From Betaproteobacteria bacterium UBA7395 (GTDB lineage: Bacteria > Pseudomonadota > Gammaproteobacteria > Burkholderiales > Rhodocyclaceae): 21,223 nt of DNA. Below, piece by piece: positions 8,485 to 16,854 of the stretch. The notes beneath the pieces were generated by a model that made no database searches, was not told the origin of the DNA, and saw only the letters and a program-made list of their open reading frames with translations. The stretch is from NCBI GenBank assembly GCA_002470165.1, contig DKNF01000203.1, positions 1 through 21,223 on the forward strand. The letters are read 5' to 3'. Every line of letters begins with the position of its first letter. Position 1 is the first letter of the stretch. Both the position numbers and the translations under genes were made by a program.

Positions 8485-9015
8485 ATGTCTCGTGTAGGTA
8501 AGAATCCAATTGTTCTTCCGGCCGGTGTGGAAATCACCGTCGGTGAGCAGATCGTCGTCAAGGGCCCGCTGGGTACCTTGAAGACGGCAGCGAATCCCGC
8601 TGTCCAGGTGAGCCAGGAAGGTCAAAGCGTCGTCGTTGCCAAGGTGGCCGGCGCCGAGAACGGCTCCGCCATGTGGGGCACCATGCGTGCCAACATCAAC
8701 AACATGGTGACCGGGGTTTCCAAGGGCTTCGAACGCAAGCTGCAACTCGTCGGAGTGGGCTATCGTGCCCAGGCCCAGGGTGATGTGCTGAACCTGTCGC
8801 TGGGTTTCTCGCATCCGGTTGCACACAAGATGCCCGCTGGTGTGAAGGTTGAGTGTCCGACGCAGACCGAAATCCTGATCAAGGGTTCGGACAAGCAGCA
8901 GGTCGGTCAGGTTGCCGCCGAAATTCGCGCATATCGCAAGCCGGAGCCCTACAAGGGCAAGGGCGTTCGCTATGCCGACGAAGTGGTGGTTATCAAGGAA
9001 ACCAAGAAGAAGTAA
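8485..9015 (+). CDS. rplF: 50S ribosomal protein L6 (uL6)
   Basis: uL6 lies near the sarcin-ricin loop and the factor-binding site of the large subunit and consists of two related domains. The 176-residue protein ([20 protein letters not shown]...) shows the repeat structure and the conserved C-terminal segment [24 protein letters not shown] before the ATG is a good ribosome-binding site. It lies 12 nt after rpsH and 9 nt before rplR. Confidence 0.97.
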   Translation: MSRVGKNPIVLPAGVEITVGEQIVVKGPLGTLKTAANPAVQVSQEGQSVVVAKVAGAENGSAMWGTMRANINNMVTGVSKGFERKLQLVGVGYRAQAQGDVLNLSLGFSHPVAHKMPAGVKVECPTQTEILIKGSDKQQVGQVAAEIRAYRKPEPYKGKGVRYADEVVVIKETKKK

Positions 9016-9024
9016 GGGTGGCAT

Positions 9025-9381
9025 ATGTTTAACAAGAAAGAAGCACGTCTGCGTCGCGCCCGCAAAACCCGGGCCAAGATCGCCGAGCTCAAGGCTGTAC
9101 GTTTGTGTATCAATCGTACGAACTGCCACATTTACGCCCAGGTCATCTCGCCGTGCGGCGGCAAGGTCCTGGCTTCGGCTTCCACGCTGGACAAGAACGT
9201 TCGCGGCGATGTCGCGAATGGTGGCAACAAGGCCGCCGCTGCCGTTGTCGGCAAGCTGATCGCTGAGCGCGCCAAGGCCGCCGGTGTTGAGCAAGTGGCT
9301 TTCGATCGCTCCGGCCTCCAGTACCACGGTCGTGTTCAGGCGTTGGCTGAAGCCGCGCGTGAAGCCGGCCTGAAGTTCTGA
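9025..9381 (+). CDS. rplR: 50S ribosomal protein L18 (uL18)
   Basis: uL18 binds 5S rRNA and takes it, with uL5, into the central protuberance. The 118-residue protein [20 protein letters not shown]... has the basic N-terminal tail, the central [16 protein letters not shown] and the typical end [26 protein letters not shown]. Its length equals that of most proteobacterial homologues. It stands between rplF and rpsE. Confidence 0.97.
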   Translation: MFNKKEARLRRARKTRAKIAELKAVRLCINRTNCHIYAQVISPCGGKVLASASTLDKNVRGDVANGGNKAAAAVVGKLIAERAKAAGVEQVAFDRSGLQYHGRVQALAEAAREAGLKF

Positions 9382-9407
9382 TCGCTGCGAAAGGAATAGG
9401 TTACAAA

Positions 9408-9935
9408 ATGGCTAAACCTGAAAGAAACAAGAAGCCGCAGCAAGCTGAAGAGCGTGATGACGGCATGCGCGAGAAGATGGTTGCGGTCAACCGCGTCACC
9501 AAGGTGGTGAAGGGCGGTCGCATCCTCGGTTTCGCAGCACTTACGGTCGTCGGCGACGGCGACGGCGGCATCGGCATGGGCAAGGGCAAGTCCCGCGAAG
9601 TCCCGGTCGCCGCACAGAAGGCAATGGAAGAGGCGCGTCGCAAGATGGCCAAGGTCAGCCTGAAGAACGGTACCGTCCATCACACTGTGATGGGTCGCCA
9701 TGGTGCCACCACCGTGATGATCCAGCCGGCACCGGAAGGTACGGGCATCATCGCCGGCGGTGCTATGCGCGCCGTCTTCGAAGTCGTCGGCGTCACCAAC
9801 GTCGTCGCCAAGGCTCACGGCTCCACCAATCCCTACAACATCGTGCGTGCCACCATCGACGGTCTGATGAAGGTGAATACGCCGGCCGAGATTGCTGCCA
9901 AGCGCGGCAAGTCGGTTGAACAGATCCTGGGGTAA
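9408..9935 (+). CDS. rpsE: 30S ribosomal protein S5 (uS5)
   Basis: uS5 is part of the mRNA entry channel and of translational accuracy control; ram and spectinomycin-resistance mutations map to it in other bacteria. The 175-residue protein has the N-terminal double-stranded RNA-binding-like domain ([20 protein letters not shown], then [18 protein letters not shown]) and a C-terminal domain with [20 protein letters not shown]. The spectinomycin loop (VTKVVKGG) looks wild-type. AAAGGAATAG precedes the ATG after a 26-nt gap. Confidence 0.97.
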   Translation: MAKPERNKKPQQAEERDDGMREKMVAVNRVTKVVKGGRILGFAALTVVGDGDGGIGMGKGKSREVPVAAQKAMEEARRKMAKVSLKNGTVHHTVMGRHGATTVMIQPAPEGTGIIAGGAMRAVFEVVGVTNVVAKAHGSTNPYNIVRATIDGLMKVNTPAEIAAKRGKSVEQILG

Positions 9936-9938
9936 GTC

Positions 9939-10121
9939 ATGTCCGACAAGAAAATCAAAGTGACGCTCGTCAAGAGCATCATCGGCACCAAGCAGGACCA
10001 TCGCGCCACCGTGCGCGGTCTGGGCCTGCGCAAGCTGAACAGCTCTGCCGAGCTGCTGGATACGCCGGCTGTGCGCGGCATGATCCAGAAGGTTCAGTAT
10101 CTCGTCAAGGTTGAGGGCTAA
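9939..10121 (+). CDS. rpmD: 50S ribosomal protein L30 (uL30)
   Basis: uL30 is a small large-subunit protein that is absent from some bacteria but present here. The 60-residue protein [20 protein letters not shown]... shows the usual pattern VTLVKSx[18 protein letters not shown] and the hydrophobic end [16 protein letters not shown]. It starts 3 nt after the rpsE stop and ends 3 nt before rplO, so translation is probably coupled. Confidence 0.96.
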   Translation: MSDKKIKVTLVKSIIGTKQDHRATVRGLGLRKLNSSAELLDTPAVRGMIQKVQYLVKVEG

Positions 10122-10124
10122 ACC

Positions 10125-10559
10125 ATGCGTCTGAATACCATCAAGCCGGCTGAAGGCTCCAAGAAGGCCGCCAAGCGCGTCGGTCGCGGCATCGGTTCGG
10201 GCCTCGGCAAGACCTGTGGCCGTGGTCACAAGGGTCAGAAGTCCCGTTCCGGCGGTTTCCACAAGGTCGGTTTCGAGGGCGGTCAAATGCCCCTGCAACG
10301 CCGTCTGCCGAAGCGCGGTTTCAACTCGCTGACGCGTGCCCGCAATTACGAAGTTCGCCTCGGTGAACTGCAAGCCCTGCCGGTCGAGGAAATCGATCTG
10401 CTGGTTCTGCAGGTTGCCGGTGTCGTTCCGAATGACGCCCTGTCCGCCAAGGTGATCCTGTCGGGTGAGATCACCCGCAAGGTCGTCCTCAAGGGCATTG
10501 GCGCCACCAAGGGCGCCAAGGCAGCGATCGAAGCCGCTGGCGGCTCGGTCGGCGAGTAA
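10125..10559 (+). CDS. rplO: 50S ribosomal protein L15 (uL15)
   Basis: uL15 is a large-subunit assembly protein with a long basic N-terminal extension inside the rRNA. The 144-residue protein ([20 protein letters not shown]...) has the glycine-rich signature [21 protein letters not shown] and [18 protein letters not shown], followed by the globular C-terminal domain. It precedes secY by 20 nt, the normal spc order. Confidence 0.97.
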   Translation: MRLNTIKPAEGSKKAAKRVGRGIGSGLGKTCGRGHKGQKSRSGGFHKVGFEGGQMPLQRRLPKRGFNSLTRARNYEVRLGELQALPVEEIDLLVLQVAGVVPNDALSAKVILSGEITRKVVLKGIGATKGAKAAIEAAGGSVGE

Positions 10560-10579
10560 GACACGGAAAGGGCAGAACG

Positions 10580-11902
10580 TTGGCAGCAAATCCGAATACC
10601 GTAGGCAAGGGCGGAAAGTTTGGCGACCTCAAGCGTCGTCTCTGGTTCCTGCTTGGTGCACTGGTGGTGTATCGCATCGGCGCGCATATTCCGGTTCCCG
10701 GTATCGACCCCAACGTTCTGGCCGATCTGTTCAATTCCCAACAGGGCGGCATCCTGGGCATGTTCAACATGTTCTCGGGTGGTGCCCTGTCGCGTTTCAC
10801 CATCTTCGCGCTGGGGATCATGCCGTACATTTCGGCATCGATCATCATGCAGTTGATGAGTGTCGCCAGCCCGCAGCTCGAAGCCCTCAAAAAAGAGGGT
10901 GAGGCCGGTCGGCGCAAGATTACCCAATACACCCGCTACGGCACCGTCGTCCTGGCCCTGTTCCAGGGTATCGGCATTGCCGTTGCGCTCGAAGCCCAGC
11001 CCGGTCTGGTCAACGATCCCGGTTTCATGTTCCGTCTGACCACGGTGTCGACGCTGCTGACCGGCACGATGTTCCTGATGTGGCTCGGCGAGCAGATTAC
11101 CGAACGTGGCATCGGCAATGGCATCTCGATGATCATCTTCGCGGGTATTGCCGCCGGCCTGCCCAGCGCCATCGGTGGCCTGCTCGAGCTGGTCCGCACC
11201 GGTGCCATGCATCCGCTGACCGCCATCGTGATCTGTATCCTGGTCGTCGTGGTCACCGCCTTCGTCGTCTTCGTCGAACGGGGGCAGCGCAAGATCCTGG
11301 TCAATTACGCCAAGCGTCAGGTGGGCAACAAGATTTACGGCGGTCAGAGCTCGCACCTGCCGCTCAAGCTGAACATGTCGGGCGTCATCCCGCCGATTTT
11401 CGCTTCGTCGATCATCCTGTTCCCGGCAACGCTGGCCGGCTGGTTCGGCTCGGGTGAGTCGATGACCTGGCTGAAGGACATGGCGGCCGTGCTGTCGCCC
11501 GGTCAGCCGATCTACGTCATGCTGTACGCGGCAGCGATCATTTTCTTCTGCTTCTTCTACACGGCCCTGGTGTTCAATTCCAAGGAAACCGCCGACAACC
11601 TGAAGAAGAGCGGCGCCTTCGTGCCGGGCATCCGCCCGGGCGAACAGACCGCGCGCTACATCGACAAGATCCTGATGCGCCTGACGCTGATCGGTGCTGC
11701 CTACATCACGCTGGTGTGTCTGCTGCCGGAGTTCCTGATTCTCAAGTGGAACGTGCCGTTCTACTTCGGCGGTACCTCGCTGCTGATCATTGTTGTCGTT
11801 ACCATGGATTTCATGTCCCAGGTTCAGGCCTACGTCATGTCCCAGCAATATGAAAGTCTCTTGAAGAAGGCAAACTTCAAGGGATCACCGATGATCAAGT
11901 AA
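10580..11902 (+). CDS. secY: Sec translocon channel subunit SecY
   Basis: SecY is the ten-helix inner-membrane channel that exports unfolded proteins with SecE, SecG and SecA and inserts membrane proteins with the ribosome. The 440-residue protein ([20 protein letters not shown]...) has the signature IPVPGID in the first periplasmic part, the conserved [15 protein letters not shown] helix, the cytoplasmic loop [16 protein letters not shown] and the SecA/ribosome-contacting loop [15 protein letters not shown]. The start codon is TTG at 10580. GGAAAGG (10565–10571) lies 8 nt upstream, and no ATG gives a proper N-terminus. infA follows after 5 nt. Confidence 0.97.
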   Translation: MAANPNTVGKGGKFGDLKRRLWFLLGALVVYRIGAHIPVPGIDPNVLADLFNSQQGGILGMFNMFSGGALSRFTIFALGIMPYISASIIMQLMSVASPQLEALKKEGEAGRRKITQYTRYGTVVLALFQGIGIAVALEAQPGLVNDPGFMFRLTTVSTLLTGTMFLMWLGEQITERGIGNGISMIIFAGIAAGLPSAIGGLLELVRTGAMHPLTAIVICILVVVVTAFVVFVERGQRKILVNYAKRQVGNKIYGGQSSHLPLKLNMSGVIPPIFASSIILFPATLAGWFGSGESMTWLKDMAAVLSPGQPIYVMLYAAAIIFFCFFYTALVFNSKETADNLKKSGAFVPGIRPGEQTARYIDKILMRLTLIGAAYITLVCLLPEFLILKWNVPFYFGGTSLLIIVVVTMDFMSQVQAYVMSQQYESLLKKANFKGSPMIK

Positions 11903-11907
11903 GCGCG

Positions 11908-12126
11908 ATGGCAAAAGAAGACTATATCGAGATGCAGGGCGAGGTCATCGAAAACCTCCCCAATGCAACTTTCAAGGTCAAGTTGGAAAACGGGCACGTT
12001 GTGCTTGGCTTCATCTCCGGAAAAATGCGCATGCACTACATTCGCATCCTTCCCGGCGACAAGGTCACGGTGCAATTGACCCCGTACGATTTAAGCAAGG
12101 CCCGGATCGTTTTCCGGGCAAAGTAA
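11908..12126 (+). CDS. infA: Translation initiation factor IF-1
   Basis: IF-1 binds the A site of the 30S subunit during initiation and cooperates with IF-2 and IF-3. The 72-residue OB-fold protein ([20 protein letters not shown]...) has the full family layout, including [20 protein letters not shown] and the end [18 protein letters not shown]. It starts 5 nt after secY without a strong Shine-Dalgarno, so coupling to secY translation is likely. Many betaproteobacteria own a second infA copy elsewhere; this is the copy in the ribosomal cluster. Confidence 0.97.
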   Translation: MAKEDYIEMQGEVIENLPNATFKVKLENGHVVLGFISGKMRMHYIRILPGDKVTVQLTPYDLSKARIVFRAK

Positions 12127-12200
12127 AAGTTCTCTACGCAATAAACCGCAGGGCAAGGAATCACGGCTGCTTCCAAGCTCTCGCAGACGAGGAGTGAAAC

Positions 12201-12314
12201 ATGAAAGTGCAACCTTCAGTGAAGCGCGTTTGCCGCAATTGCAAGGTGATCCGTCGCAAGGGTGTCGTGCGCATCATTTGCAAGGATCCGCGTCACAAAC
12301 AGCGCCAGGGTTAA
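12201..12314 (+). CDS. rpmJ: 50S ribosomal protein L36 (bL36), zinc-binding form
   Basis: bL36 is the smallest large-subunit protein. The 37-residue sequence [20 protein letters not shown]... carries the zinc ribbon Cys11-x2-Cys14-x12-Cys27-x4-His32 (C+ form) and the family end [15 protein letters not shown] lies a few bases before the ATG. A 74-nt spacer separates it from infA, in which I see no convincing promoter or terminator. A 50-nt spacer follows before rpsM. C- paralogues that replace it under zinc shortage exist in other bacteria, but none is in this window. Confidence 0.96.
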   Translation: MKVQPSVKRVCRNCKVIRRKGVVRIICKDPRHKQRQG

Positions 12315-12320
12315 TTCCTG

Positions 12321-12337
12321 ACGAAGTCGGCATTCGT
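12321..12337 (+). promoter_or_regulatory. Small hairpin in the rpmJ–rpsM spacer
   Basis: ACGAA (12321–12325) and TTCGT (12333–12337) form a 5-bp stem with a 7-nt loop about 17 nt before the rpsM Shine-Dalgarno GGAG (12354–12357). The spacer is only 50 nt and shows nothing like the extended S4-binding pseudoknot known from the E. coli alpha operon leader. It is weak and may be chance. Confidence 0.2.
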
Positions 12338-12364
12338 TAATTTTAGAAATATTGGAGTGAATCG

Positions 12365-12727
12365 ATGGCCCGTATTGCAGGGGTAAACATTCCGAACCAT
12401 CAGCATGCCTGCATCGCCCTGACGGCGATCTACGGCATCGGCCGTACCCGCGCACAGCAAATCTGTGACGCGGCCGGTGTTGGTCGTACCACCAAAATGA
12501 AGGACATTTCCGATACGGATATGGACCGTCTGCGTGATGAAGTGGCGAAGTTCACCGTTGAAGGTGATCTGCGTCGCGAAGTCACGATGAACATCAAGCG
12601 CCTGATGGACCTCGGTTGCTACCGTGGTCTGCGTCACCGCAAGGGCCTGCCCTGCCGCGGTCAGCGCACCAAGACCAACGCCCGTACCCGCAAGGGTCCG
12701 CGCAAGGCCATCGCTGGCAAGAAGTAA
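12365..12727 (+). CDS. rpsM: 30S ribosomal protein S13 (uS13)
   Basis: uS13 is a head protein that contacts P-site tRNA with its C-terminal tail and forms inter-subunit bridges. The 120-residue protein ([20 protein letters not shown]...) has the helix-two-turn-helix domain ([19 protein letters not shown]) and the basic tail [24 protein letters not shown] at 12354–12357 is 7 nt from the ATG. It opens the alpha part of the cluster (rpsM-rpsK-rpsD-rpoA-rplQ). Confidence 0.97.
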   Translation: MARIAGVNIPNHQHACIALTAIYGIGRTRAQQICDAAGVGRTTKMKDISDTDMDRLRDEVAKFTVEGDLRREVTMNIKRLMDLGCYRGLRHRKGLPCRGQRTKTNARTRKGPRKAIAGKK

Positions 12728-12739
12728 TAGGGATAGAAC

Positions 12740-13129
12740 ATGGCTAAGACTGCTACCAAAGTTCGCAAGAAGGTCAAGAAGAACGTCGCCGAGGGCATCG
12801 CCCACATTCACGCGTCGTTCAACAACACCATCATCACCATTACCGATCGCCAGGGCAACGCGCTGTCGTGGGCAACTTCCGGCGGTGCCGGCTTCCGCGG
12901 TTCGCGCAAGTCCACCCCGTTCGCTGCTCAGGTCGCCGCCGAAGCTGCCGGCAAGGCAGCCCAGGAATGTGGCGTCAAGAATCTGGAAGTGCGCATCAAG
13001 GGCCCCGGCCCCGGCCGCGAATCTTCTGTCCGTGCGCTGAACGCCCTGGGCATGAAGATCACCGCGATTTCCGACGTCACGCCGATCCCGCATAACGGCT
13101 GCCGTCCGCCCAAGAAGCGCCGCATCTAA
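12740..13129 (+). CDS. rpsK: 30S ribosomal protein S11 (uS11)
   Basis: uS11 sits on the platform of the 30S subunit near the mRNA exit and the E site. The 129-residue protein ([20 protein letters not shown]...) contains [20 protein letters not shown], the motif [14 protein letters not shown] and the conserved C-terminal half with [14 protein letters not shown] and [13 protein letters not shown]. Its length is normal. It is separated from rpsM and rpsD by 12 nt on each side. Confidence 0.98.
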   Translation: MAKTATKVRKKVKKNVAEGIAHIHASFNNTIITITDRQGNALSWATSGGAGFRGSRKSTPFAAQVAAEAAGKAAQECGVKNLEVRIKGPGPGRESSVRALNALGMKITAISDVTPIPHNGCRPPKKRRI

Positions 13130-13141
13130 GGAGAAAGACAA

Positions 13142-13771
13142 GTGGCTCGTAATCTCGATCCGAAATGCCGTCAGTGCCGCCGCGAAGGCGAAAAGCTGTT
13201 CCTGAAGGGCGAAAAGTGTTTTACCGACAAGTGTGCCATCGAGCGTCGCTCGTATGCGCCGGGTCAGCATGGCCAGAAGTCTGGCGCCCGTCTCTCCGAC
13301 TACGGCGTCCACCTGCGTGCCAAGCAGAAGATCCGTCGCGTCTATGGCGTGCTTGAAGGCCAGTTCCGTCGCACCTTTGCCGAAGCTGAGCGCCGCAAGG
13401 GCCAGACCGGCGAAAACCTGCTGCAGCTGCTGGAAGCCCGTCTGGATTCCGTCGCCTACCGCATGGGTTTCGGTGCCTCGCGTACCGAATCGCGCCAGAT
13501 CGTCCGTCACAACGGCGTCCTGGTCAACGGCAAGCGCGTGAATATTCCGTCCTACCTGGTCAAGCCGGGTGATGTCGTCCAGTTGACCGATCGCTCCCGC
13601 GCGTCGCTGCGTTGCAAGGCCGCTCTCGAAGCTGCCGAAGCCCGTGGCTTCCCGGAATGGATCTCGGTCGATGTCAAGGAAGGCAAGGGCACGTTCAAGG
13701 CCATGCCGCAGCGCTCCGAGCTGCCGGCTACCCTGAACGAAGGTCTGGTCATCGAACTTTATTCGAAGTAA
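13142..13771 (+). CDS. rpsD: 30S ribosomal protein S4 (uS4), four-cysteine form, GTG start
   Basis: uS4 starts assembly of the 16S rRNA 5' domain, helps unwind mRNA at the entry tunnel and, in E. coli, represses the alpha operon. The 209-residue protein carries Cys9-x2-Cys12-x13-Cys26-x4-Cys31, which would form the N-terminal zinc site missing in E. coli S4, and an S4 RNA-binding domain ([20 protein letters not shown], residues about 100–160). The start is GTG 13142, with AAGGAG (13128–13133) 8 nt upstream; the N-terminus [20 protein letters not shown] fits the family. rpoA follows after 24 nt. Confidence 0.97.
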   Translation: MARNLDPKCRQCRREGEKLFLKGEKCFTDKCAIERRSYAPGQHGQKSGARLSDYGVHLRAKQKIRRVYGVLEGQFRRTFAEAERRKGQTGENLLQLLEARLDSVAYRMGFGASRTESRQIVRHNGVLVNGKRVNIPSYLVKPGDVVQLTDRSRASLRCKAALEAAEARGFPEWISVDVKEGKGTFKAMPQRSELPATLNEGLVIELYSK

Positions 13772-13795
13772 CCCGCAAGCAGAGGAATCTAGCCC

Positions 13796-14770
13796 ATGCA
13801 AAGCAGTGGACTTCTCAAGCCCCGCATCATCGACGTACAGAGTGTTTCGCCGGTCGAAGCCAAGGTGGTCATGGAACCGTTTGAACGCGGTTTCGGTCAC
13901 ACCCTCGGCAACGCCCTGCGCCGCATCCTGTTGTCGTCGATGCCGGGTTATGCACCGACGGAAGTGTCGATCGACGGTGTGCTGCACGAATACTCGACCA
14001 TCGATGGCGTCCAGGAAGACGTCGTCGATATCCTCCTGAACCTCAAGGGGGTCGTCTTCAAGCTGCACAACCGCGAGGTCGTCACCCTGAAGCTGGCCAA
14101 GGAAGGCGAGGGCGTGATTCGCGCCGGCGACATCGAGTTGCCGCACGACGTCGAAATCATCAATCCGGAGCATGTCATTGCCCACCTGTCCACCGGCGGC
14201 AAGCTCGCCATGGAAATCAAGGTTGAAAAGGGCCGTGGCTACGTTCCGGGTAATGTCCGCAATCTTGGCGATGCCAAGACCATCGGTCAATTGGTGCTGG
14301 ATGCCTCGTTCAGCCCGGTTCGTCGCGTTGCCTACTCGGTCGAGAACGCCCGCGTCGAGCAGCGTACCGACCTGGACAAGCTGATCGTCGATATCGAAAC
14401 CAACGGTGTGGTCGAACCGGAAGAAGCGATCCGCTACGCTGCCCGCGTGCTGATCGAACAACTGTCGGTCTTTGCCGATCTGGAAGGCACGGCGCCGGTT
14501 GCCGAAGCGTCTAAGCCGGCCCAGGTCGACCCGGTACTGCTTCGTCCGGTCGATGATCTCGAACTGACGGTTCGCTCTGCGAACTGCCTCAAGGCCGAGA
14601 ACATCTACTACATCGGCGACCTCATCCAGCGCACCGAAAACGAGTTGCTCAAGACCCCGAACCTGGGTCGCAAGTCGCTCAACGAAATCAAGGAAGTTCT
14701 TGCCGCACGTGGTCTCACGCTCGGCATGAAACTGGAAAACTGGCCGCCCGCCGGTCTGGAGAAGGCGTAA
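13796..14770 (+). CDS. rpoA: RNA polymerase alpha subunit
   Basis: RpoA nucleates assembly of the RNA polymerase core and reads UP elements and activators. The 324-residue protein has the N-terminal dimerisation domain ([20 protein letters not shown], residues about 30–50) to about residue 230, a flexible linker, and a C-terminal domain. The DNA-contacting residues known from E. coli are kept with an offset of five: Arg260, Asn263, Cys264, Gly291, Lys293 and Ser294. Its stop codon lies in the loop of a small hairpin with a T-run that may attenuate rplQ. Placement between rpsD and rplQ is standard. Confidence 0.98.
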   Translation: MQSSGLLKPRIIDVQSVSPVEAKVVMEPFERGFGHTLGNALRRILLSSMPGYAPTEVSIDGVLHEYSTIDGVQEDVVDILLNLKGVVFKLHNREVVTLKLAKEGEGVIRAGDIELPHDVEIINPEHVIAHLSTGGKLAMEIKVEKGRGYVPGNVRNLGDAKTIGQLVLDASFSPVRRVAYSVENARVEQRTDLDKLIVDIETNGVVEPEEAIRYAARVLIEQLSVFADLEGTAPVAEASKPAQVDPVLLRPVDDLELTVRSANCLKAENIYYIGDLIQRTENELLKTPNLGRKSLNEIKEVLAARGLTLGMKLENWPPAGLEKA

Positions 14771-14778
14771 GCCTTTTT
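14762..14778 (+). promoter_or_regulatory. Mini terminator-like hairpin over the rpoA stop codon
   Basis: AAGGC (14762–14766) and GCCTT (14771–14775) form a 5-bp stem with the tetraloop GTAA (GNRA type). T bases run from 14774 to 14778. The rpoA TAA stop is the last three bases of the loop. While ribosomes terminate there the hairpin would be covered, so any termination effect would depend on translation. The stem is short, so this would be at best a weak attenuator in front of rplQ. Confidence 0.3.
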
Positions 14779-14827
14779 CCGATCCGGGCAGTCAAGGGAC
14801 GCCTGCAGAACATAGAAAGGATTAACC

Positions 14828-15226
14828 ATGCGTCACCGCAATGGACTTCGCAAACTGAACCGTACCAGCAGCCATCGCCTGGCGATGCTGCGCAACATGA
14901 CCGTTTCCCTGCTCCGCCACGAGGCCATCAAGACCACGTTGCCGAAGGCCAAGGAACTGCGTCGTGTCGTCGAACCGATGATCACCCTCGGCAAGAACCC
15001 GACGCTGGCCAACAAGCGTCTGGCGTTCGACCGCCTGCGCGATCGCGAGATCGTGGTCAAGCTGTTCGCCGAAATCGGTCCGCGCTACGCTACCCGTCCG
15101 GGCGGCTACCTGCGCATCCTGAAGTGCGGCTTCCGCGTTGGCGACAACGCACCGATGGCTTTCGTCGAACTGCTCGATCGTCCCGAGCCGACCGAAGCCG
15201 TTGAAGTCGACGAGTCGGCCGAGTAA
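14828..15226 (+). CDS. rplQ: 50S ribosomal protein L17 (bL17)
   Basis: bL17 is a bacteria-specific large-subunit protein near the exit of the peptide tunnel. The 132-residue protein ([20 protein letters not shown]...) has the classical N-terminus, the [20 protein letters not shown] region and the [20 protein letters not shown] segment, with an acidic C-terminal tail. AAAGGA lies before the ATG, which follows rpoA after 57 nt. It is the last gene of the ribosomal cluster. A strong terminator begins 20 nt after its stop. Confidence 0.97.
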   Translation: MRHRNGLRKLNRTSSHRLAMLRNMTVSLLRHEAIKTTLPKAKELRRVVEPMITLGKNPTLANKRLAFDRLRDREIVVKLFAEIGPRYATRPGGYLRILKCGFRVGDNAPMAFVELLDRPEPTEAVEVDESAE

Positions 15227-15246
15227 TCGTCCAGCTCACGCAATGC

Positions 15247-15280
15247 AAAAAGGCCGGGTAACCGGCCTTTTTCTATTTTT
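15247..15280. terminator. Bidirectional intrinsic terminator between rplQ and the convergent phosphatase gene
   Basis: AAAAAGGCCGG (15247–15257) and CCGGCCTTTTT (15262–15272) form a perfect 11-bp stem with the GNRA-type loop GTAA. T-rich sequence continues to 15280 on the + strand, and the A-run on the left arm gives a U-run on the - strand. It thus can end the ribosomal cluster transcript and the opposite transcript that ends at 15293. Confidence 0.9.
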
Positions 15281-15292
15281 GCAGGACGGAAT

Positions 15293-16810
15293 TCAGGGGC
15301 AGTCGATCAGCATCAGCGACACGTCGTCGCCCGCGGCATTCTGGCCAAGGTGGGCCGACAGTGCGTCCTCCAGTGCCGTGAAGCGCACTTCCCTGGATGT
15401 GCCCCGTACCGCGTCGCTGATTCCCTGGCTGCCGAATTGCCGTCCTTCCGGATCGGCTGCTTCGAGGACGCCGTCCGAATACATCAGCAGCTGGCTGCCC
15501 GGCTGCCATTCGAAACGTCGGGGCTGGTCGTTCATCTGGGCACTGTCGATGATGCCGAGCGCCAGATTTTCCGAGGGGAAGCGTTCGCAGATCTGGCCGT
15601 CGGCATCGATCAACAGGGCTTCCGGGGTGCCGCCGATCCAGATCTCGCCGCTCAGGCTGATCTCGTCCAGACAGACGATGGTGGCGGCAACGAAGCGGCC
15701 GATCGGCATCGACTCCTTCAACTGCTGGTTGATTTCAAGCACCAGTTCGCGAATGGTCCGGTTCAGGCGGGTCATCCGGTAGAACAGTGCCAATACGGGC
15801 AGGACACTGATCGCGGCGGGCAGTCCGTGTCCAGTGGCATCGGCGAGGAGGGCGTAGAAGCGCCCTTCGGGCGAATGCGACGCGGCCACGATGTCGCCGC
15901 TGAAGTTCTCGGTGGCAATGACCTTGTAGCGCAGTCGGGCGTCGAGCAGGCCAGGGCGATGCAGCAACTTCTCCATCAACCTCAGCGCCAGTTGCTGTTC
16001 GTTCTGGCTATGGTCGTAGTAGGTCTGCAAGAGCGCGGCGTTTTGCTGCAATTGCGATTCGGCCAGCTTGCGCTGGGTGATGTCGCGAATGACGATGACG
16101 AAAATCCGCTCATGGTCGATGCTGACTTCGGAGAGCCCGTATTCGACCGGGAATGCCCTGCCGTCACGGCGATGGCCGATGGCCTCGCGTTCACGATTCC
16201 GGGTCGTCGCTGTCGTCGGCGCGGTGCACTGCAGATCGGGTACCAGCAGGCCAATCGGGCGCTGGACGAGCCCGGCCGCAGGGTGACCGAAAATGATTTC
16301 GGTCGCACGATTGACCGTCAGGATTTCGCCGCTGCCGTTGCAGGTGACGATGGCGTCGGGAACGTTGTCGGAGATGGCTAGCAGGCGTTCCAGCGCGACC
16401 GTCGCACTGCGCTGCATCGACAGGGAGCGTTGCATCGAGCGAAGCTTGGCTTCGAGGACGACGAAGTTGATCGGCTTGGTCAGGTAATCGTCGGCGCCGG
16501 CCTCAAGACCCTCGACCAGATTCTCGTCGCGGTTGAGTGCCGAAAGCAGGATGATGGGAACCCATTTGTCCCGGCTGGCGGCCTTGATCCGGCGCGCCGC
16601 CTCGAAGCCGTCCATGACCGGCATCATGATGTCGAGCAGCACCAGATCGGGATGGTACTGCTGGAAGCGGGCGATGGCTTCCTCGCCGTTTTCCGCAAGA
16701 ATGACCTCGTGCCCGAGTTTTTTCAGGAAGACCTGCAGGATGTGCAGATTGGTGCGGTTGTCGTCAACCGCCAGCACGCTCATCTTCTCGAATGCGTTAT
16801 TCATTGTCAT
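15293..16810 (-). CDS. Response regulator with PAS and SpoIIE/RsbU-type PP2C phosphatase domain
   Basis: The 505-residue protein has three parts. A receiver domain covers residues about 10–125, with acidic pair Asp16/Asp17, phospho-acceptor Asp60 (LLDIMMPVMDG), Ser90 and Lys112 (TKP). A PAS domain covers about 141–247, ending RDITQRKL, followed by a probable coiled-coil linker. A PP2C-like serine phosphatase domain covers about 290–505, with metal-binding motifs FSGD (Asp306), ADATGHG (Asp324) and GDD (Asp496). Such proteins dephosphorylate anti-sigma-antagonist (STAS) proteins when the receiver is phosphorylated. No partner kinase or STAS gene is visible here, so the target is unknown. The ATG at 16810 is chosen; a TTG at 16822 and ATGs at 16804 and 16783 are alternatives, none with a good Shine-Dalgarno. 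It lies 44 nt behind the ABC gene in the same direction, probably one operon. Confidence 0.9.
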   Translation of the reverse strand: MTMNNAFEKMSVLAVDDNRTNLHILQVFLKKLGHEVILAENGEEAIARFQQYHPDLVLLDIMMPVMDGFEAARRIKAASRDKWVPIILLSALNRDENLVEGLEAGADDYLTKPINFVVLEAKLRSMQRSLSMQRSATVALERLLAISDNVPDAIVTCNGSGEILTVNRATEIIFGHPAAGLVQRPIGLLVPDLQCTAPTTATTRNREREAIGHRRDGRAFPVEYGLSEVSIDHERIFVIVIRDITQRKLAESQLQQNAALLQTYYDHSQNEQQLALRLMEKLLHRPGLLDARLRYKVIATENFSGDIVAASHSPEGRFYALLADATGHGLPAAISVLPVLALFYRMTRLNRTIRELVLEINQQLKESMPIGRFVAATIVCLDEISLSGEIWIGGTPEALLIDADGQICERFPSENLALGIIDSAQMNDQPRRFEWQPGSQLLMYSDGVLEAADPEGRQFGSQGISDAVRGTSREVRFTALEDALSAHLGQNAAGDDVSLMLIDCP

Positions 16811-16854
16811 GGCAAGGTTCAATCGGAGGTGCGCTCAGGTACCGGCCGGCGTTT

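Noticed and set aside
12127..12200. Promoter or terminator between infA and rpmJ
   Set aside because: No -35/-10 pair with acceptable spacing and no hairpin with a T-run were found in the 74-nt spacer.
12315..12364. S4-binding pseudoknot before rpsM as in the E. coli alpha operon
   Set aside because: The 50-nt spacer has only one 5-bp hairpin and no extended pairing to the rpsM start that I can find.
12311..14461. 716-codon open frame on the - strand over rpsM/rpsK/rpsD/rpoA
   Set aside because: It is antisense to four certain genes, its translation shows no domain I recognise, and third-position GC bias explains the lack of stops.
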